This document shows positions 57,205 through 64,000 of a stretch of 64,000 nucleotides of DNA, piece by piece. The stretch comes from Pandoraea terrigena. Lineage in GTDB: Bacteria; Pseudomonadota; Gammaproteobacteria; Burkholderiales; Burkholderiaceae. The number at the start of each line of letters is the position of its first letter. Positions within the stretch are counted from its first letter, which is position 1. Below the pieces are notes generated by a model. That model had not been told where the DNA came from. It worked only from the letters and a program-made list of their open reading frames with translations, and ran no database searches. The stretch lies in contig NZ_CABPRU010000002.1 in the NCBI RefSeq assembly GCF_902459705.1, positions 667,864-731,863 of the forward strand, in the 5' to 3' direction. A program made the position numbers and the translations under genes.

Positions 57205-57684
57205 ATGAGCCTCGCCGACGCTGACTCTCTCGATCTCGAAACGCGAGCCCACGATCGCGAGCACGACGCCCTGCGGCTATGGCTGCGCCTGCTCACCTGC
57301 GCCAACATGATCGAGACGGATATCCGCTCCCGCTTGCGCCAGGATTTCGATTGCACGCTGCCGCGCTTCGATCTGCTTGCGCAACTCGACCGGCACCCCG
57401 AGGGGCTGAAGATGGGGGAGCTTAGCAAGCGGATGATGGTCACCGGCGGAAACGTCACGGGCATTACCGATCAGTTGGAGAAGGAAGGGTGGGTAACGCG
57501 CCAGACGGTCGCCAATGACCGGCGCGCCTTTCTGATCAGGCTCACGCCACGCGGCAAAAAGGCATTCTCCGATATGGCTCATGCCCACGAGCAGTGGATC
57601 GAGCAGCGCGTTGGGAAACTGTCGGAGGACAGGCAGCAGCAGCTTTATGCCCTGCTGGGCGACTTGAAATCGGTGATTGGCTGA
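57205..57684 (+). CDS. MarR-family transcriptional regulator
   Basis: A 159-residue winged-helix dimer. The DNA-binding core runs from DCTLPRFDLLAQLDRHPEGLKMGELSKRMMVTGGNVTGITDQLEKEGWVTRQ in blocks typical of MarR, with the wing NDRRAFLIRLTPRGKK. N- and C-terminal helices form the dimer interface. The ATG at 57205 is taken over the upstream TTG. The gene stands alone between the porin terminator and a convergent gene, so its targets other than itself cannot be told; ligands of this family are often aromatic acids. Confidence 0.9.
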   Translation: MSLADADSLDLETRAHDREHDALRLWLRLLTCANMIETDIRSRLRQDFDCTLPRFDLLAQLDRHPEGLKMGELSKRMMVTGGNVTGITDQLEKEGWVTRQTVANDRRAFLIRLTPRGKKAFSDMAHAHEQWIEQRVGKLSEDRQQQLYALLGDLKSVIG

Positions 57685-57902
57685 CAGACGAGAAGCGCCA
57701 CTTTCGCTTTGAAACGGGGCGCTCTCGCTAACGTTCGATCCGGGATCATCGATGTTCAACCCCCGACGCTCGCTGGACCTCCGCCCCTGCAATCCTAGAA
57801 CCGTCGGCGCTTCGATTTTCGACCCTTCCCCGCTCACCGCTCACTGTTCGACCTTCCACCTTCGATCTTCGGATCCAGGTCCAACGGTGAGCCTCACCGG
57901 TT

Positions 57903-59057
57903 CTAGCGTCGCGCCTGCATCGGCGCATCGAGCAAGTCGCGAGCGGCGACCGCCTCCGGGGTGCCATCCAACGCTGTGAGCGTGGCAATGCGCTCAGCCT
58001 CTGGCCGCTTCGATAACGTTTTGACGGCGGCATAGAATGCCGGCAAGTCGTCGTGCTCCTCTGCCAGTAACGCCATGAACGCCGGCACCCACTGGTTATA
58101 GGTCGCAAACGATCCGATCTTCGCGTTATTCAAGTGGGAGGCGAACCAAAGGTCGAACCCTTTGTACCCGCCCCACGACGTCTTCAACCGCTCATAGTCG
58201 GCGCGCATGCTGGCGAACAGAGCGTCCTTGCTCACCATCTTCTGCGCGTCCGTTTGCGAGCTGTCGTACAGCGTTTCCAAACGCTTGCGATAGCCATCCA
58301 CCAGTTGGCGAAACCGGCGTCGGTGCGCGTCGTATCGCTCGTACTCCATTGCAGCGTCGGGGTGCGCCGTCAACCAGCGCCGTACCCCCACGGTTTCCAC
58401 TGTCACGGCGAAAGACTCGTTGAATGCCGTATCGCCTCGAACAAACAAAATCTGATGGGCGAGTTCGTGGAAGATCATCCGCGCAACTTCCGCCCGCGGA
58501 AGATAGATGAATGTGTTGAGCAGCGGATCGTCAAAATAGCCCAGCGTCGAATAGGCCGGAATTCCCGCGACGAACGTCTCCCAGCCCTCTCGATGCAACT
58601 CGTCCGCATAGGCCTCGGCAGATTCGCGAGAGTAATAGCCCCGATACTCGACGCATCCGACGACTAATAGACAGGACTCTCGAAGCTTCAATGACAGCGT
58701 CGGTGCGGCAAAGACGTTGTAGACGACGAACGGCCGCTTGAGGTCCGCGTAGCTGCGGTAGCTCCCGTTATCCGGCTCACTGAGCGCGGACACGGCATAG
58801 CTGCGAATTTGCTCGGCCTCGATTAGCCGTGTGCGCAACTGCGGTGCAATCGATGAATCGGCAAGCAGATCGGAGACCGGCTGCGCCTCATGCAACACGG
58901 TGAAGTGCCCGTTAATCGACTGTGCGTAGTACCCGACCTGGCCACATCCTGCAAGACCGAACAACATGCCCCATCCCGCCATCGCAGCCGCAACGGTACG
59001 AAAGATCGATCGCCGGCACGCTGAGAACACCGGAAACCTCGCAGACGGGATAGGCAT
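57903..59057 (-). CDS. Lipoprotein aminopeptidase (PF10023-type, HExxH zinc site)
   Basis: A 384-residue protein with a signal peptide and lipobox ending at Cys38 (GLAGC), so attached to a membrane on the periplasmic side. HELAH at 197-201 is a zinc-protease motif, with NESFA (Glu214) as a likely third ligand. YYAQSINGHFTVL near the start and the GIPAYSTLGYFDDPLL segment match the predicted aminopeptidase family of proteobacteria. The ATG at 59057 has GAGGAG 6 nt upstream. The substrate is unknown. The next gene upstream is 37 bp away on the same strand. Confidence 0.85.
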   Translation of the reverse strand: MPIPSARFPVFSACRRSIFRTVAAAMAGWGMLFGLAGCGQVGYYAQSINGHFTVLHEAQPVSDLLADSSIAPQLRTRLIEAEQIRSYAVSALSEPDNGSYRSYADLKRPFVVYNVFAAPTLSLKLRESCLLVVGCVEYRGYYSRESAEAYADELHREGWETFVAGIPAYSTLGYFDDPLLNTFIYLPRAEVARMIFHELAHQILFVRGDTAFNESFAVTVETVGVRRWLTAHPDAAMEYERYDAHRRRFRQLVDGYRKRLETLYDSSQTDAQKMVSKDALFASMRADYERLKTSWGGYKGFDLWFASHLNNAKIGSFATYNQWVPAFMALLAEEHDDLPAFYAAVKTLSKRPEAERIATLTALDGTPEAVAARDLLDAPMQARR

Positions 59058-59094
59058 CGCGGGCTCCTCGGTCTCAACTCGACATCGACGGGCG

Positions 59095-61176
59095 TTATGA
59101 CAGCGCCGGCGCGACTTCGACCAGGCAATCGTAAAACGTCGGTGCCCGCCCAAGATCAGTCAGCTGCTGGCTCGTGACTTCGTTGGCATTCTTGCCGTCC
59201 GCTGCAAGCTTTTTCCACCAGATCGACAGACCGACCACGACGCCTTCACGCGCCTTCTCCGTCACTCGAGCCCTGGCATTCAAGGTACCTCGATCGTTGA
59301 AGATGCGCACATCGCCCCCATCCACAATGCCTCGCGTTGCGGCATCGGAGGGATGAATATCCAGCGTCGGCTCGCCCACCGAGGTGCGCAGGCTATCGAC
59401 ATTCACGAAGCTCGAATTCAGGAAGTGACGGGCGGGCGGCGAGATCATTGCCAGCGGATAGCGGGCCGCCAGATCCGGATTGCTCGCAACCGATTCATAC
59501 GGCGGCACCCAGTCGGGCAATGGGTCGGAACCTTCCTGCAACATGCGCTCGGAATAAAACTCGCACTTGCCGGACGGCGTCGGGAACTGCCCGTTCGCAA
59601 ACGGCGCATCCGGAAGGTCGTAGCGGATCCACCCATCGCGCTTGAGGGTTTCCCAGTTGCTGCCTGCCATGCGGGCATCATTCCAACGAATCGATTGCGC
59701 TGCCAGTTGATCGTCGGTGTCGGAGAAGCAGGCCTCCTGCCATCCCATGCGCCGGGCCAGCAGACGAAAGATCTCCGAGTTGGGCTTGGCGTCTCCGAGC
59801 GGAGCAATCGCCGGATTGTTCGCCAGCAGATAGGTGTGACCGTAAGCCTTGTGGATATCCAGATGCTCGAGCTGCGTCGTTGCCGGCAGCACGAAATCAG
59901 CATAATCGGCGGTGTCCGTCTGGAAATGCTCCAGGACCACCGTGAAAAGGTCTTCGCGGCCAAAACCGGCGGCGACCTTGCCCGACTCCGGCGCCACCGC
60001 AACCGGGTTGCTGTTGTAGACCACCAGCGCCTCGATCCTCGGCCCGAACACCTCGTCGCCCGGATGGCAGAGGGCGTCGCCGATCGCACTCATGTTCACC
60101 ACACGAGCCGGCTTTTCCCGGTGCGGCCGCAGATCGGGCCGTGCCTGTGCCACTGAATCGACGGGTGCGTAACCGGATGTCGACATCAGCAGCCCGCCCG
60201 CCGGATCGCGCCAAGCACCGATCAATGCCGGCAAGCACGCGACCGCGCGCGTCGCCTGCCCGCCGCCTTTGGCGCGCTGCATGCCGTAGTTCAGCCGGAT
60301 CGCGGCAGGCTTCGCGCTCGCATACTCGCGCGCCAAAGTCGTGATCGTGTCGGCATCGATACCGCAAATTTCCGCGACGCGAGCCGGTGTGTAATGCCGC
60401 ACGCGATCCTTGAGCTGCGCGTAGCCCACGGTGTGTCGCGCAACATATTCGTGATCGACCCGGTCCTCCGCGATCAGGACGTGCATCATGCCCAATGCCA
60501 ACGCGGCATCCGTACCCGGCAGCAAGGCAATATGCTGATGGCATTTCTCTGCCGTGAGCGACCGATAGGGATCGATGGCGATCAGCTTCGCTCCGCGGCG
60601 CTTGGCTTCCTGCGCGATAGCCCAGAAATGCACGCTCGATGTAATCGGATTGCTGCCCCAGATAAGAATCAGCTTGCTGTCGACAAAGTGCTCGACGTGC
60701 ATACCGACGCCAGCGCCATACGTGTATCGAAGCCCCGCAGCGCCCGCACTCGCACAGATCGTGCGATCGAGGTCAGACGCGCCGAGCTTGTTGAAGAACC
60801 TTGCAGCCATCGATTCGCCCTGGACGAATCCCATCGTGCCTGCATAGCTGTAGGGCAAAATCGCTTCGGGGTCGCGCGCCGCGATCGCTCCCAGCCGGGC
60901 GGCGATCTCGTCAAGCGCCTCATCCCAACTAACCGGCGCGAACTGTCCGCTACCTTTCGGTCCGACGCGCTTGAGCGGATGCAACAGGCGGTCCGGATGG
61001 TAGGTCCGCTCGGTGTATCGTGAGACTTTCGTACACAAGACGCCCTTGGTCGTCGGATGGTCTGGATCGCCCTGGACCTTGATCGCGACGCCATTTTCCA
61101 CCGTGACGTGCATCGCGCACGTGTCGGGACAGTCATGCGGGCATGCGGCCCGAACGACGCGGGTGTTGGTCGTCAT
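59095..61176 (-). CDS. Molybdopterin oxidoreductase with one [4Fe-4S] cluster
   Basis: A 693-residue protein of the DMSO-reductase family. Cys12, Cys16, Cys20 (CPHDCPDTC) and Cys48 (VLCTK) bind an N-terminal [4Fe-4S] cluster; the body binds a bis-MGD molybdenum cofactor (LILIWGSNP, IDPYRSLTA, YGMQRAKGGGQATRA), and the C-terminal domain starts near YPLAMISPPARHFLNSSF. There is no Tat signal, so it is probably cytoplasmic. No partner subunit or cofactor gene is nearby and the substrate is unknown. The ATG at 61176 has GAGGAG 7 nt upstream. Confidence 0.9.
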   Translation of the reverse strand: MTTNTRVVRAACPHDCPDTCAMHVTVENGVAIKVQGDPDHPTTKGVLCTKVSRYTERTYHPDRLLHPLKRVGPKGSGQFAPVSWDEALDEIAARLGAIAARDPEAILPYSYAGTMGFVQGESMAARFFNKLGASDLDRTICASAGAAGLRYTYGAGVGMHVEHFVDSKLILIWGSNPITSSVHFWAIAQEAKRRGAKLIAIDPYRSLTAEKCHQHIALLPGTDAALALGMMHVLIAEDRVDHEYVARHTVGYAQLKDRVRHYTPARVAEICGIDADTITTLAREYASAKPAAIRLNYGMQRAKGGGQATRAVACLPALIGAWRDPAGGLLMSTSGYAPVDSVAQARPDLRPHREKPARVVNMSAIGDALCHPGDEVFGPRIEALVVYNSNPVAVAPESGKVAAGFGREDLFTVVLEHFQTDTADYADFVLPATTQLEHLDIHKAYGHTYLLANNPAIAPLGDAKPNSEIFRLLARRMGWQEACFSDTDDQLAAQSIRWNDARMAGSNWETLKRDGWIRYDLPDAPFANGQFPTPSGKCEFYSERMLQEGSDPLPDWVPPYESVASNPDLAARYPLAMISPPARHFLNSSFVNVDSLRTSVGEPTLDIHPSDAATRGIVDGGDVRIFNDRGTLNARARVTEKAREGVVVGLSIWWKKLAADGKNANEVTSQQLTDLGRAPTFYDCLVEVAPALS

Positions 61177-61389
61177 GAAACGACTCCTCTCTTTACAAAA
61201 TTGCTGCGTTCGCCAACGGTGCGACGCTGGCAATATTGTAGTACGTTCCCCTTGGCTCCACCCCGCAGCACGGCCGCTTGCGACATTTTCCAGACGCGTC
61301 CGGCGCTGCGCTCGGGCGCTTCCTAGCAAGGTGCCAGTCCAGGGCATTAGGGGTAAGATGAGCCATTGCGCCTTGCAGGAAACCCCGTC

Positions 61390-62586
61390 ATGAAGCTAAT
61401 TCCAGAAATCGACGCCGCACGCGGCGAAATCCAGACCATCCGACGTGACATTCACGCGCACCCCGAACTGTGCTTCGAAGAGAAGCGCACTTCCGATGTG
61501 GTTGCGGACACGCTGACCCAATGGGGTATCCCCATTCATCGCGGACTCGGTAAAACAGGCGTCGTCGGCATCATCAAGCAAGGCAGTAGCGACCGAGCGA
61601 TCGGTTTGCGCGCCGACATGGATGCGCTGCCGATTCGCGAAGCCAACACGTTCGAGCACGCGTCAAAGCACGAAGGCAAGATGCACGCCTGCGGTCACGA
61701 CGGCCATACGGCCATGTTGCTTGCCGCCGCACAGTATCTCCAGAAGCATCGCCATTTCGACGGCACCGTCTACTTGATTTTCCAGCCAGCCGAGGAAGGC
61801 GGCGGTGGCGCGCGGGAAATGATCAAGGATGGCCTGTTCGAACGCTTTCCCATGCAGGCAGTGTTCGGCATGCACAACTGGCCGGGCGTGCCGACCGGTA
61901 CGTTCGCTGTGACGCCCGGCCCCATGATGGCCTCGAGCAACGAATTCAAGATCACACTTCGCGGCAAGGGGACCCATGCGGGCATTCCGAATGCCGGCAT
62001 CGATCCGGTGATTGCCGCAGTTCAGGTGGCCCAGGCGTTGCAAAGCATCATCACGCGCAATAAGCGTCCAATCGACGCCGCCGTGCTCTCCATCACACAG
62101 ATCCATGCGGGTGACGCCACGAACGTGGTTCCCGATCTGGCATGGTTGGGCGGCACGGTCCGGACGTTCTCGATCGAAGTCCTGGATCTTATCGAGACGC
62201 GTTTGCGCGAGATCGCCGAATTCGTGGCCAAGGGATTGGGCTGCTCGGCCGAAATTGAATTCCTTCGCAACTACCCGCCGACCATCAATGACCCGGGTAT
62301 GGCAGCGCTTTGTGCCGACGTGATGCGCGAGGTGGTGGGCAACGAGAACGTCAACGACAAGGTCGAACCCACGATGGGCGCGGAGGACTTCTCGTTCATG
62401 CTCCTGGCGAAGCCGGGGGCGTACGTCTTCATCGGAAATGGCGAAGGCAACCACCGGGACACGGGCCACGGCCTCGGTCCGTGCAACCTGCATAACGCCA
62501 GCTATGACTTCAACGACGATCTGCTGCCACTGGGCGGCACCTACTGGGTCAAGCTTGTCGAAACCTATTTTGAACGCCATCGGTAA
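61390..62586 (+). CDS. M20 family metallo-amidohydrolase (hippurate hydrolase-like)
   Basis: A 398-residue di-zinc amidase. Features: IHAHPELCFEEKRTSD, GLRADMDALPI, HACGHDGHTAML (Cys101, His103), PAEEGGGGAREMI (catalytic Glu135/Glu136), GMHNWPG, and GAEDFSFML with a late His-containing LHNASYDFND. This is the IAA-amino-acid/hippurate hydrolase group, which frees amino acids from N-acyl forms. The ATG at 61390 has AGGA upstream. It is divergent from the molybdopterin gene, with 213 bp between. Confidence 0.93.
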   Translation: MKLIPEIDAARGEIQTIRRDIHAHPELCFEEKRTSDVVADTLTQWGIPIHRGLGKTGVVGIIKQGSSDRAIGLRADMDALPIREANTFEHASKHEGKMHACGHDGHTAMLLAAAQYLQKHRHFDGTVYLIFQPAEEGGGGAREMIKDGLFERFPMQAVFGMHNWPGVPTGTFAVTPGPMMASSNEFKITLRGKGTHAGIPNAGIDPVIAAVQVAQALQSIITRNKRPIDAAVLSITQIHAGDATNVVPDLAWLGGTVRTFSIEVLDLIETRLREIAEFVAKGLGCSAEIEFLRNYPPTINDPGMAALCADVMREVVGNENVNDKVEPTMGAEDFSFMLLAKPGAYVFIGNGEGNHRDTGHGLGPCNLHNASYDFNDDLLPLGGTYWVKLVETYFERHR

Positions 62587-62707
62587 GCGGTCTGGGTAGT
62601 CCCTCGAAAACGCCCCATTTCCCGGGGCTCGCAGAAGTCGAAATTACGCAGCCACGACCCGCCGCCGGGCGTTACCGTCCTGATCCGTTGGCCCGGACGA
62701 CAAAGAG

Positions 62708-62738
62708 AAAAGCCGACAAGTATGACTTGTCGGCTTTT
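62708..62738. terminator. Bidirectional terminator between M20 and DUF3047 genes
   Basis: Arms AAAAGCCGACAAGT (62708-62721) and ACTTGTCGGCTTTT (62725-62738) with a 3-nt loop, between convergent genes. Confidence 0.9.
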
Positions 62739-62766
62739 TCGCTTTTTCGTTACGAATGCGATCGCA

Positions 62767-63630
62767 CTAGTTCGCAGCGGTTGTCGTAGGTATGCCATCC
62801 GTTTCAAGACGAATGTCACCGTACCACGCCGTGAATTTCGATCGTGTATTGTCGCCGTCGCTCATAATGGCGATGCCGATCAGACGGCCCGGAGGTTCGC
62901 CAAACGCCCTTTCGTAATCCTTGACGATGTCACGAGAATACGTCTGCCATTTCCCGAGGTGCTCGCCACCGCGCTCGACAACGAGTGAGCGAATGCGGCC
63001 GGTATAGGGATTGGCAACGATTTCGTCCGCATCGAATTGATCGTCGCCCCATGTGTACATCAAGGTCGCAAACGGTAACTCGCGACCGCTCACCATGCGC
63101 GCCAATTCTCGGTGTAGTTGATCCTGAACGGTGAGTTTCGCAGGATCGCCATCGAACGCGAGGGCAATGCGAACGGGCGCATCGTCGAATCGTTTCGTGC
63201 GGATGTTTGCTTGCGCGGGTATGGCATCGGCGCGCCAGCGCCACGTTAGCCTGGCCCCCGGGTATATCGGGATGTCGAGCGTCTGTGCGATTCCGGACGC
63301 AGATCCGTCGACCGCTGCACGAATGACCGCGATGTCATGGCTATCAGTCGTCTGTTCGTAATGGGTGAGCCGTTTGTTGCGTGTGACGAGATAGGTTTCC
63401 CAGTGCGGGGGCAAGCCATCCGGATTCACCGCGGTAGAAAGGAGCGCAATTCCATCGCTCCGTACCGGCGACACCGAGGCCGCAACGTCTTTTGACGAAG
63501 CTCCCGGCGAGGAGCATCCCCCCATTCCCCAGGCAACGACTGCGGCACCAACCCATGCCGCCACACGCCATCTTGCATGGCGCCCGCTTCGATCTTGATT
63601 CACCACGCGTTTCGCTCTCCGAACTTCCAC
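62767..63630 (-). CDS. DUF3047 family lipoprotein
   Basis: A protein of up to 287 residues with an N-terminal hydrophobic stretch ending in GMGGC, a probable lipobox, so likely lipid-anchored. The core matches DUF3047: LTHYEQTTDSHDIAVIRAAVDGSASGIAQ, LTWRWRADAIP, RIALAFDGDP and RLIGIAIMSDGDNTRSKFTAWYGDIRL. Its beta-rich fold suggests carbohydrate or ligand binding, but the function is unknown. The GTG at 63630 is the longest start; a GTG ten codons later is also possible, and either keeps the signal sequence. Confidence 0.82.
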   Translation of the reverse strand: MEVRRAKRVVNQDRSGRHARWRVAAWVGAAVVAWGMGGCSSPGASSKDVAASVSPVRSDGIALLSTAVNPDGLPPHWETYLVTRNKRLTHYEQTTDSHDIAVIRAAVDGSASGIAQTLDIPIYPGARLTWRWRADAIPAQANIRTKRFDDAPVRIALAFDGDPAKLTVQDQLHRELARMVSGRELPFATLMYTWGDDQFDADEIVANPYTGRIRSLVVERGGEHLGKWQTYSRDIVKDYERAFGEPPGRLIGIAIMSDGDNTRSKFTAWYGDIRLETDGIPTTTAAN

Positions 63631-63695
63631 CCACTCAGTGGTCGAATGCTAAGCGAGAAATGGAAATCGATCCAGCCGGAATTTCCCAGAAAAGC

Positions 63696-63732
63696 AAAAA
63701 CCCCTTGCTACGCGTTGTAGCAAGGGGTTTTT
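63696..63732 (-). terminator. Terminator of the rRNA operon
   Basis: A 16-bp perfect stem, AAAAACCCCTTGCTAC (63696-63711) with its complement at 63717-63732, follows the 3' end of 5S rRNA on the minus strand and leads into T-rich sequence. Confidence 0.93.
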
Positions 63733-63739
63733 AGGGGGA

Positions 63740-63854
63740 GCCTGACGATTACCTACTTTCACACGGGAATCCGCACTATCATCGGCGTGGAGTTGTTTCA
63801 CGGTCCTGTTCGGGATGGGAAGGGGTGGTTCCAACTCGCTATGGTCATCAGGCA
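63740..63854 (-). rRNA. rrf: 5S ribosomal RNA
   Basis: On the minus strand the RNA begins TGCCTGATGACC and ends GGTAATCGTCAGGC, which pair to close helix I. The internal CCATCCCGAACAGG segment and AGTAGG are classic 5S. Length about 115 nt; the exact ends may differ by a few bases. Confidence 0.95.
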
Positions 63855-63982
63855 TAACTTGTATGTTCTGCTGAGCGGGGCTCAACAAAACCAATTCGGA
63901 AGAAGCGTAGTACTACATTGTGCTGGGTTGCGAGTTGTATCGGCACTGAGTGCGATACTCACCAGGAAAACACACTGGTTAT

Positions 63983-64000
63983 AGGATCAAGCCTCACGGG
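63983..64000 (-). rRNA. rrl: 23S ribosomal RNA, last bases only
   Basis: The minus strand reads CCCGTGAGGCTTGATCCT from the window edge, matching the 3' terminal sequence of 23S rRNA (compare CCGTGAGGCTTAACCTT in E. coli). Only about 18 bases fall in the window. The spacer to 5S (63855-63982) holds no tRNA. Confidence 0.7.

Overview
The window is a stretch of core chromosome from a betaproteobacterium of the Burkholderiaceae. The GC-rich codon use, a Lys/Ala-rich histone H1-like protein, a Burkholderia-type trimeric porin, short PilB-type genes next to coaE/zapD/yacG, and the mraZ-to-lpxC gene order all fit that family. Pandoraea is my best guess at genus, but this is inference from remembered homologues, not a search. 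I see no phage, insertion sequence, integron, CRISPR array or toxin/defence island.

Layout. 1-2525: end of a PfkB sugar/nucleoside kinase, a glycine-zipper lipoprotein, and a histone H1-like gene whose long upstream region carries a candidate small RNA or attenuated leader. 2526-8610: class Ia ribonucleotide reductase, with nrdB and nrdA on the minus strand separated by a plus-strand aldose 1-epimerase. Each nrd gene has its own pair of NrdR boxes with identical 31-bp phasing. 8611-13026: ampD, a small membrane protein, a PP0621-like protein, a CcsA-like protein, and ffh. 13145-21756: hpt, proS, rppH, a CNP1-like lipoprotein, then proB, obgE, rpmA and rplU (minus strand), and ispB with tRNA-Pro(CGG).

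22001-31562: a CNNM/CorC membrane protein; a type IV pilus-like run (short PilB ATPase, PilC, PilD) coupled to coaE, zapD and yacG; then mutT, a DUF815 AAA+ ATPase and argJ on the minus strand. 31726-35298: secA and a divergent DciA/DUF721 gene. 35442-54444: the complete division and cell-wall (dcw) cluster on the minus strand, transcribed mraZ-rsmH-ftsL-ftsI-murE-murF-mraY-murD-ftsW-murG-murC-ddlB-ftsQ-ftsA-ftsZ-lpxC. Many junctions overlap by 4 bp, and a recognisable mraZ promoter with four 10-bp-spaced MraZ-type repeats lies upstream.

54866-64000: coq7, a porin, a MarR regulator with a probable self-operator, a lipoprotein metallopeptidase, a molybdopterin oxidoreductase divergent from an M20 amidohydrolase, a DUF3047 lipoprotein, and the 3' end of an rRNA operon (5S and the last bases of 23S, minus strand).

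The window is dominated by housekeeping functions: dNTP synthesis, peptidoglycan and lipid A synthesis, division, protein export and translation. I did not find a convincing undescribed multi-gene system. The items most worth checking are regulatory: the promoter-terminator pair upstream of the histone-like gene, the duplicated NrdR operators, the MraZ operator, and an unannotated 49-codon reading frame with a perfect Shine-Dalgarno sequence between pilB and pilC.
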